In this document: piece after piece, positions 27,303 to 33,032 of the stretch
How positions within the stretch are numbered: the stretch's first letter is position 1
Layout of the letters: the number at the start of each line of letters is the position of its first letter
Assembly (NCBI GenBank): GCA_011330685.1
Contig: DRPV01000325.1
Span: forward strand, 1-33,032
DNA: 33,032 nucleotides
Direction: 5' to 3'
DNA from: Desulfobacterales bacterium
Lineage (GTDB): Bacteria; Desulfobacterota; Desulfobulbia; Desulfobulbales; VMSU01
Program-made: the position numbers and the translations under genes
Notes under the pieces: generated by a model
Databases searched by the model: none
The model's input: the letters and a program-made list of their open reading frames with translations, nothing else
What the model was told of the DNA's origin: nothing

Positions 27303-28132
27303 CGGTCTTCCTCCACTACCAGGGTATCAAGTACCTGCTCACGCAGGGTCTTCTCGACATATTCCTTCAGGGTTGTTGTTGACCGCGAACAACCGCCGCA
27401 GGCCCCTCGCAGGGCAACAATCACCATATCACCATCAACATCAATTAATTCGATATCGCCGCCGTCGTTACGGAGAGCCGGCCGAATCTCCCGCTCCAGG
27501 ACATCTTCAATCTTTTTTATCTTTTGAATGGTAGTCATCCGGGCCGGGCCCTTCATGGGAATAATCCGTGACTTGGCGCCTGTTACCTCATCCAGAATTT
27601 CCTGCAGACGATCCAAGCATTTACCACAACCGCCCCCGGCCTTGGTAAAGTTGGTAATATCCTCCACACTGTGCAGATGACTCTCTTCAATGGCCCGTTT
27701 GACCTCTAAATCGGTAACGCCAAAACACTCACAGACAACCTCGCCCTCAGCCACCGGAACTGGTACGCCCCGATAATTGGCAACAGCCGCCTCCAAGGCC
27801 TCACGGCCCATTACCGAACAATGCATCTTTTCCTTGGGCAGTCCGCCAAGAAAATCGGCAATCTCTTCGTTGGTAATTTTTTCCGCCTCGGTGAGAGGCA
27901 GTCCTTTGACCATCTCGGTGAGAGCCGATGATGAGGCAATGGCACTGGCGCAGCCAAAGGTCTGAAATTTGGCGTCGACAATTATCTCTTTTTCATCCAC
28001 CTTCAACATTAGTTTAAGGGCGTCGCCGCAAGACAGCGACCCCACCTCGCCCACGGCGTTGGCGTCCTTTATCTCACCAACATTACGCGGGTTCATAAAA
28101 TGATCTTTGACCTTATCCGTGTATTCCCACAT
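27299..28132 (-). CDS. nifU: NifU-type Fe-S cluster scaffold (three domains)
   Basis: A 277-residue NifU. The N-terminal IscU-like domain has the three Cys in LSCGDALKL, FGCASAIASSS and KMHCSVMG. A central [2Fe-2S] BFD-like domain has VCECFGVTD and GGGCGKCLD. The C-terminal Nfu domain has the CGGC motif in LRGACGGCSRS. ATG 28132 (MWEYTDKVKDHFMNPRNVG) is chosen since GGAGG lies upstream; a longer frame begins at a TTG at 28150 that overlaps this ribosome-binding site. It is coupled with nifS by a 4-base overlap. It assembles clusters on the sulfur delivered by NifS. Confidence 0.95.
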   Translation of the reverse strand: MWEYTDKVKDHFMNPRNVGEIKDANAVGEVGSLSCGDALKLMLKVDEKEIIVDAKFQTFGCASAIASSSALTEMVKGLPLTEAEKITNEEIADFLGGLPKEKMHCSVMGREALEAAVANYRGVPVPVAEGEVVCECFGVTDLEVKRAIEESHLHSVEDITNFTKAGGGCGKCLDRLQEILDEVTGAKSRIIPMKGPARMTTIQKIKKIEDVLEREIRPALRNDGGDIELIDVDGDMVIVALRGACGGCSRSTTTLKEYVEKTLREQVLDTLVVEEDR

Positions 28133-28266
28133 TATAGCAACAGCCTCCAAAAATAATTGTATGCCAGTCGTACCATATCAAATTCCGGTGTCTGGCTGTG
28201 ATTTTTAAACAAGGGTTAAAAACATAATTACTTGCCCTCTAAATTGCAACTTAATATGTAAGATAT

Positions 28267-28278
28267 GTAACTATTCAA
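28267..28278 (+). repeat. Core 12-mer of the intergenic repeat, near nifU
   Basis: GTAACTATTCAA differs by one base from GTAACTATTCAG and is followed by cctaa. It lies between AGATAT (28261-28266) and ATATCT (28283-28288), which are inverted copies. Confidence 0.4.
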
Positions 28279-28445
28279 CCTAATATCTAAATATATAGAA
28301 GTCGCGATAACTACCGGGGCGTAACCTCGGCTTACAAAACAGCCGCCAATTTTCCCGCCGCCGCGTCAATAATCACCACGCCATCCTGGTCTGGTAGACC
28401 CTGAGTATCGCGGACTGGCGGCCGTCTTTCACCCTCCTTGCGCTA

Positions 28446-28461
28446 TGGCATGCAAATTGCT
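28446..28461 (+). promoter_or_regulatory. Sigma-54 (RpoN)-type promoter
   Basis: TGGCATGCAAATTGCT matches the consensus TGGCACGNNNNTTGCW at all but one fixed position. GG (28447-28448) and GC (28459-28460) are exactly 10 bases apart, as RpoN requires. A transcript would start near 28472, leaving a leader of about 30 bases that contains the AAGGAGAG ribosome-binding site of the gene at 28504. It implies control by a bacterial enhancer-binding protein. Confidence 0.7.
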
Positions 28462-28503
28462 TAATTTCAGACAAAATACCGCAGCTTTTTTAAGGAGAGT
28501 AAG

Positions 28504-29802
28504 ATGCCCATCGCAAAAAATAATATTAATGCCGAGATACAGACCGCCTTTGTGCAACCCAGAAAGCCTCAAAGCCCACCAGGCCCGACCGCTGATAATT
28601 TTCAGCAAATATTGACCGACAATATGCACCAGCCTCCGCATACTGAAAAAAGCACCAACCAAATTATAAAGTTAGGGGTAATAGATAAAAATACCCCGAC
28701 TGTCTCCAATCTTCTTCATCAAAACAAAAGATTTAAGGATGAGACCTGGAATATCATTTTTTCAGCCGCTAACCGCGGCAAGCGTTTTAGAGATATACGG
28801 GCGGGCAGCGAGGTTACCCTCAACCTCGCTAATAATGAAATCAGCTGGCACCGGCCGTCTCACAAGCCCGCAATTCCCGCTTCCGCGTGGAGTAGTCAGA
28901 AACTTACCGCCGACGGCCTGGTCATAGTGGGCAAAATAAGCCGTGAGACGCCCACGGTTTCAAACCTCTTGCGGCGTAATAAAATTTATCATGATGAAGC
29001 CTGGAACATAATCCTTTCCAGCATCAACAGTGACAAGCCCTTCAACACCATACGCCCAGGGACAACTATAGCCATCAACCCTCAAACCTTTGAACTGTCT
29101 TTTATCCGCCACCCGCGCCAGGGTGCGGCAGCCAAAACAATCAGTTCCGCCGCCGAGGAGCATCTATCCACGGCGGTTACTAATTTTTTCACCGATAATA
29201 AGAGCATTTCCCAGAAACTGGTCGATAAAATCAGGCCGTATATAGGCCGTCCATACAGTGAGATAGATTGTTACGGCCTGGTGATCAGAGGATTAAAGGG
29301 CTTAGGCGTAAAATATAGCGGCAACGGCGGCCTGCGCGAGACCCTGGAAAAAATGGCCATGGCACAGGGAAAACCTCTAAACGCCTACCAGAATGGTGAA
29401 GGTTTGATCAAGGCGGCCGGTAAAACCACCTTTGCCAAGACCTTTAATCACATTAAACATCCCGAGAAACTGGCTGAACAAACATTTATCGGTGTTGAGA
29501 AGTCTCTCCGCCAGGGGATGATTCTATCATTTTCCACCCCTTCCCAGGGCCACACAGGCGTTATAGCAAGAGATAACGGGGAATGGAGTTATCTTAATTC
29601 CGGCCTCATCGACCACCAGCTTGACCGGGGCCGAACCGCCATGCGGGTGGGCGAAGAATCACTGGAAAAAGAAATAGACAACTGGTTCAAGCTGGCAAAA
29701 AACAACAACGAGCCCCTGGAAATAAATATCGGTATGTTAGACAAGAACAAGCTGAATAATTTTCGTTCCCACCACGCCGAGATCAGCCATCGGCTGTTTT
29801 AA
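28504..29802 (+). CDS. NlpC/P60-like protein with two LysM/OapA-like repeats
   Basis: A 432-residue protein not recognised as a named gene. Residues about 53-111 and 135-195 are two copies of a 60-residue module sharing TPTVSNLL, a DE(T/A)WNII core and a (I/R)RxG(S/T) turn; this resembles LysM or OapA-like peptidoglycan-binding modules. The C-terminal part has Cys256 in SEIDCYGLVIRG and His350 in SQGHTGVIARDNG, placed as the catalytic pair of an NlpC/P60 cysteine peptidase. No signal peptide or membrane segment is visible; the first 50 residues are Pro/Gln-rich and contain FQQILTDNM. ATG 28504 follows AAGGAGAG. A sigma-54-type promoter lies just upstream. A role in cell wall cutting, perhaps linked with flagella given RpoN control, is an inference. 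Confidence 0.6.
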   Translation: MPIAKNNINAEIQTAFVQPRKPQSPPGPTADNFQQILTDNMHQPPHTEKSTNQIIKLGVIDKNTPTVSNLLHQNKRFKDETWNIIFSAANRGKRFRDIRAGSEVTLNLANNEISWHRPSHKPAIPASAWSSQKLTADGLVIVGKISRETPTVSNLLRRNKIYHDEAWNIILSSINSDKPFNTIRPGTTIAINPQTFELSFIRHPRQGAAAKTISSAAEEHLSTAVTNFFTDNKSISQKLVDKIRPYIGRPYSEIDCYGLVIRGLKGLGVKYSGNGGLRETLEKMAMAQGKPLNAYQNGEGLIKAAGKTTFAKTFNHIKHPEKLAEQTFIGVEKSLRQGMILSFSTPSQGHTGVIARDNGEWSYLNSGLIDHQLDRGRTAMRVGEESLEKEIDNWFKLAKNNNEPLEINIGMLDKNKLNNFRSHHAEISHRLF

Positions 29803-29966
29803 CTTTTCAGCGGTGGTTAGGCATACCATTGGCCGCCGCCAAAACCCTTCCGCCGGACTCCCGCCCTTTCTGCCCCTTGCCCCCTTTAATTTTGCCTGTT
29901 ATAGTGCCCCTGCATTTTTCAAGTACAAGAACCCAGGCATCTTTCTAAAATTAAGGGAAAACAGCA

Positions 29967-30773
29967 ATGGCAACGATAGGATTTATTGGCGGCGGCCAAA
30001 TGGCCGAGGCCTTGATAAAGGGTATATTAAAGGCGGAATTATTTCCGGCCCGGGAAATAACAGCCGCTGATCCCACCCCCGGCCGCAGGCAGATACTAAA
30101 AGGCTACGGAATAAACACCTGCGCCGATGCCAATGAGATGACCGCCGAATGCCGGATCATCGTTCTGGCCGTCAAACCCCAGATCATGGGGCCGGTATTA
30201 GACAGCGTTCAGGCATCCATTGGGGCTGATCATCTGATAATTTCCATTGCCGCCGGTATTCCTTTAAGTTTCTTGGAGAATAAGCTGGCCGACGGCGGCT
30301 GCCGGGTCATTCGGGTAATGCCCAATACCCCGGCTCTGGTTCAGGAAGGAGCCGCCGCCTTAAGCCCCGGACGCGGGGCCACCGATGAGGATATGGCAAA
30401 GGCCAGGGCCATTTTTGAGGCCGTGGGCCAGGCGGTGATCCTGCCGGAATCATACCTTGACGCGGTTACCGGCCTTTCCGGCTCCGGCCCGGCCTATGTC
30501 TTTACCTTTATTGAGGCCCTGATTGATGCCGGGCTCAAGGTTGGCTTACCGAGAGACGCGGCTCAAACCCTGGTTCTACAGACCATACTTGGCTCAGTAA
30601 AATTAAGCATGGAAAGCGGTAAACATCCCGCTGAACTTCGGGCCATGGTGACTTCCCCCGGCGGTACCACTATTGCCGGTCTGCATGAAATGGCCAGGGC
30701 CGGCTTCCAGGGAATCATCATGGATACCGTCGAAGCGGCAACAAGACGTTCAACGGAACTCGGTAAATCCTGA
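29967..30773 (+). CDS. proC: Pyrroline-5-carboxylate reductase
   Basis: A 268-residue ProC, the last step of proline synthesis, using NAD(P)H in the cytoplasm. The N-terminal Rossmann motif is IGFIGGGQMAEALIKG; later come VIRVMPNTPALVQEGAAAL and the family signature around GLSGSGPAYVFTFIEALIDAG, and the C-terminal SPGGTTIAGLHEM. Length is typical. The ATG is preceded by AAGGGA. A 164-base gap separates it from the NlpC/P60-like gene. It is followed at 37 bases by nadK, which could provide NADP for it. Confidence 0.96.
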   Translation: MATIGFIGGGQMAEALIKGILKAELFPAREITAADPTPGRRQILKGYGINTCADANEMTAECRIIVLAVKPQIMGPVLDSVQASIGADHLIISIAAGIPLSFLENKLADGGCRVIRVMPNTPALVQEGAAALSPGRGATDEDMAKARAIFEAVGQAVILPESYLDAVTGLSGSGPAYVFTFIEALIDAGLKVGLPRDAAQTLVLQTILGSVKLSMESGKHPAELRAMVTSPGGTTIAGLHEMARAGFQGIIMDTVEAATRRSTELGKS

Positions 30774-30810
30774 GTTGCCGGTTCGAATAGATAGTACTAC
30801 TCCTCTAACT

Positions 30811-31650
30811 ATGCGTGAAATTGGCATAATCAGACGCCTTGGCAATACGGAGGAGCCGGAAATTATCGCCGCCGAGCTGAGCGCCTGGTTCCGTGAGCGC
30901 GGCATAAAGGTCGTCATAGATCAGGTGAAACCGGGCCTTGATCTGCTCATCATCCTCGGCGGAGACGGTACCCTCCTCCATGTCGCCGGAGAGGCCAGCC
31001 GTTATGGAATTCCCGTCGTCGGCATCAATCTTGGCGATCTTGGTTTTCTCACCGAGGTAAGCAAAGATGAACGTTACGAGGCCCTGGAGGCTATTCTCCA
31101 TAACAGGTTCGCCATTGAACACCGCCTGCTCCTGAAAACAAGGCTTATCTCCGGTGGCCGGCCGTCGGACTGGCGGATGGCCTTGAATGATGTAGTCATC
31201 AGCAAGGGCAATATTGACCGCCTGATCCAGCTTGATTCCTGGGCCAATGACAACTATATAACCACCTACCGGGCCGATGGACTTATTTTTTCCACTCCCA
31301 CCGGGGCCACCGCCTATAATCTATCGGCCGGCGGCCCCATCGTTCACCCCGCCCTGCAATCAATCCTCATAACCCCCATTTGTCCCTTCATGCTGGACAG
31401 CCGCCCGCTCCTGGTGGCTCCTGAGACTATCCTCACCGCCAGGCTCAAGGACGGCCGCCGGCAGGATGTCAAGGTGCTGGTCGACGGCCAGTCTGCCTGG
31501 GATATTCACCAGGACGATACCATTGAAATTCAGGCCTCGGAGTATTATCTAAAACTGATTGCCTCCTCTAAAAAGGATTATTTTGAGATATTACGCAATA
31601 AGCTGAACTGGGGAAGTTCCATAAAAAACGGCAAGAATCCAAGCAGATAA
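30811..31650 (+). CDS. nadK: NAD kinase
   Basis: A 279-residue NAD kinase, phosphorylating NAD to NADP with ATP. Signatures: the catalytic GGDGTLL, GINLGDLGFLTEV, LNDVVISKG and PTGATAYNLSAGGPIV. The start is taken as ATG 30811, since MREIGIIRRL aligns with the usual N-terminus. A longer frame reaches back into proC, and a TTG at 30775 right after the proC stop is another option; neither has a clear ribosome-binding site. It is likely cotranscribed with proC. Confidence 0.93.
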   Translation: MREIGIIRRLGNTEEPEIIAAELSAWFRERGIKVVIDQVKPGLDLLIILGGDGTLLHVAGEASRYGIPVVGINLGDLGFLTEVSKDERYEALEAILHNRFAIEHRLLLKTRLISGGRPSDWRMALNDVVISKGNIDRLIQLDSWANDNYITTYRADGLIFSTPTGATAYNLSAGGPIVHPALQSILITPICPFMLDSRPLLVAPETILTARLKDGRRQDVKVLVDGQSAWDIHQDDTIEIQASEYYLKLIASSKKDYFEILRNKLNWGSSIKNGKNPSR

Positions 31651-31670
31651 CCCAGATACTTAATTTTTTT

Positions 31671-31706
31671 ATTATTTTTATTATTTTTATTATTTTTATT
31701 ATTTCT
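31671..31706 (+). repeat. 9-base tandem repeat (attattttt) upstream of topB
   Basis: Three exact copies of attattttt plus one with two changes fill most of the gap between nadK and topB. The tract is 13 bases from the topB ATG. The gene has no visible purine-rich ribosome-binding site there. Slippage of the repeat would change spacing to any upstream promoter and not the reading frame. Confidence 0.7.
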
Positions 31707-31719
31707 TATTTATAAAACT

Positions 31720-33032
31720 ATGGCAGATAAAATCTTAGTAATAGCGGAAAAGCCCAGCGTCGCAGCGGATCTTGTAAAGGTATTACCGGGCAAATTCACC
31801 AAGAGTAAAACACATTACGAATCCAGTAAATATATTGTTTCTTACGCCATTGGCCACCTCGTTTCCATCTGCTATCCCGAGGAGATTGATCCCAAATACA
31901 AGAGTTGGGGACTTAATCTCCTGCCTATTTTACCGGATAAATTCCCTCTCAAGGGCTTGAGTAACACCAAGAGTCAGTTGAACGCCCTGCAGAAACTCAT
32001 CCGCCGCCAGGATGTTAAGGAAATTATCAATGCCTGCGATGCCGGACGTGAGGGTGAGTTGATATTTCAGTATATAATTGATTACGTCTGGAATAAAACC
32101 GTGGCCCGCAAATCCTTTAAGCGGCTCTGGCTCCAGTCAATGACCAAGGACGCTATCCAGGAGGGCTTTAATACACTGCGGGAGAAGGAGGAAATGGCCT
32201 CCCTGCATGACACAGCGCTCTGCCGCTCAGAATCGGACTGGCTCATAGGCCTGAATGCCACCAGGGCCCTTACCTCTTATAATTCCCGTAACGGCGGCTT
32301 CATGCTTACCCCCTGCGGCCGGGATCAGACCCCTACCCTCTCCATGCTGGTTAAACGGGAGAAGGAACGGCAGGAATTTGTTCCCCGGCCCTATTTTACC
32401 CTCCACGGTTCATTCTCCTGGGGGGAAGAGGGCTATGATGGTAAATGGATTGACCCGGATTTTAAGAAAGATGAGCATGATCCATATCTCAAAAAGGATA
32501 GGATATGGGATGAAGACAAGGCCAGAGACATCATCAAACGCTGTACCGGCCAGAGCGCCCTGGTCACCGAAACCAGTAAAAAATCGAGTCAGAATTCACC
32601 GCCCCTCTATGATCTAACCTCCCTGCAGCGTGAGGCTAACTCCCGGTTTGGTTTCTCCGCCAAAAATACCCTGGGACTGGCCCAGGCCCTCTATGAACGG
32701 CATAAGGTTCTCACCTACCCCCGGACAGACAGCCGTTGTCTGCCCGAGGACTATCTGCCGCAGGTAAAGGAAACCATTGGCAGCCAGAGGGGCTGGCAGC
32801 TCAATAAATTCGCCCAAATTGCCTTAGAGAACAACTATCTGAAAAAAAACAGGCGTATATTCAATAACGCCAAAATTTCCGATCATCACGCCATCATCCC
32901 CACCACCAAACTGCCGGGCAGCCTGTCTGAACCGGAGTATAAAATTTATCTGATGGTGGTACAGCGTTTTATGGCGGTATTCTCCCCCCCGGCCCGTTAT
33001 CTCAACACGACCCGTTTATCTGTAACCGCCGG
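31720..33032 (+). CDS. topB: Type IA DNA topoisomerase (topoisomerase III-like), 3' end cut by window
   Basis: An open frame from ATG 31720 to the right edge gives 437 residues without a stop. The N-terminal TOPRIM domain has ILVIAEKPSVAADLVKVL and the acidic NACDAGREGELIFQYI. Later come GRDQTPTLSMLVKREKE and the active-site Tyr motif VLTYPRTDSR, followed by SDHHAIIPT. These mark a type IA topoisomerase; the start and lack of an early spacer suggest TopB over TopA, which relaxes or decatenates single-strand-gapped DNA. The remaining 200 or more residues lie outside the window. The start lacks a ribosome-binding site and follows an AT-rich tandem repeat. It is co-oriented with nadK at 69 bases. 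Confidence 0.92.
   Translation, partial: MADKILVIAEKPSVAADLVKVLPGKFTKSKTHYESSKYIVSYAIGHLVSICYPEEIDPKYKSWGLNLLPILPDKFPLKGLSNTKSQLNALQKLIRRQDVKEIINACDAGREGELIFQYIIDYVWNKTVARKSFKRLWLQSMTKDAIQEGFNTLREKEEMASLHDTALCRSESDWLIGLNATRALTSYNSRNGGFMLTPCGRDQTPTLSMLVKREKERQEFVPRPYFTLHGSFSWGEEGYDGKWIDPDFKKDEHDPYLKKDRIWDEDKARDIIKRCTGQSALVTETSKKSSQNSPPLYDLTSLQREANSRFGFSAKNTLGLAQALYERHKVLTYPRTDSRCLPEDYLPQVKETIGSQRGWQLNKFAQIALENNYLKKNRRIFNNAKISDHHAIIPTTKLPGSLSEPEYKIYLMVVQRFMAVFSPPARYLNTTRLSVTA

Larger units (their letters stand above)
28133..28503. other. Intergenic region between divergent nifU and the NlpC/P60-like gene
   Basis: 371 bases without an accepted gene. It has a copy of the 12-mer repeat core (28267-28278) inside a small AGATAT/ATATCT palindrome (28261-28288), and a sigma-54-type promoter at 28446-28461. 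A minus-strand frame of about 35 codons ending at 28332 has a protein-like sequence but no start codon, and may be a gene remnant. The promoter for nifU must lie here but no clear one was found. Confidence 0.5.

Noticed and set aside
28332-28440. Minus-strand frame of about 35 codons with a protein-like end (VRDTQGLPDQDGVVIID)
   Set aside because: No start codon or ribosome-binding site and an upstream stop; too short to assign. It may be a remnant, but support is insufficient for a feature.

Overview
The window reads as chromosome of a strictly anaerobic, autotrophic bacterium, most likely a Desulfobacterota (delta-proteobacterial) sulfate- or sulfur-metabolising lineage. This placement is an inference from gene content: a near-complete Wood-Ljungdahl (reductive acetyl-CoA) pathway, an FdhA-HdrA-MvhD redox module with three in-frame UGA codons at known selenocysteine sites, ThyX instead of ThyA, NifU/NifS Fe-S assembly, and a sigma-54-type promoter. 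No rRNA or tRNA, insertion sequence, prophage or CRISPR array was seen.

Layout. Bases 1-502 hold no gene, only short palindromic repeats. A plus-strand DUF3108 lipo/periplasmic-type protein (503-1348) converges on a long minus-strand block. Read in its own direction (right to left) the block is nifU-nifS-thyX (28132-25151), fhs with a strong terminator (24929-23077), a PilB-like ATPase (22969-20732), folD, cooS/acsA, a metF-acsD fusion, acsB, acsC, a GltD-FdhA fusion, hdrA, mvhD and arsM (20480-1533). To the right, on the plus strand, are a NlpC/P60-like protein behind a sigma-54-type promoter (28504-29802), proC, nadK and the 5' part of a type IA topoisomerase (topB) cut by the window edge.

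How the genes work together. FdhA interconverts CO2 and formate. Fhs, FolD and MetF carry formate to methyl-tetrahydrofolate. The corrinoid Fe-S protein (AcsC plus the AcsD part of the fusion) takes the methyl group to AcsB, and CooS makes CO from CO2. The methyltransferase AcsE, needed to move the methyl group from folate to the corrinoid protein, is not in the window. HdrA and MvhD, with no HdrB or HdrC nearby, probably form an electron-transfer (possibly bifurcating) complex with the GltD-FdhA fusion.

Most notable points: (1) MetF and AcsD are one 892-residue reading frame joined by an Ala-rich linker, with a well-formed internal ribosome-binding site and ATG in front of the AcsD part; (2) three consecutive genes each carry an in-frame UGA at a catalytic or cluster Cys position, each followed by a hairpin; (3) the PilB-like ATPase carries both an MshEN (c-di-GMP type) N-terminus and a cyclic-nucleotide-binding C-terminus; (4) a family of intergenic repeats with the core GTAACTATTCAG occurs in at least five gaps and not, as far as I saw, inside genes.
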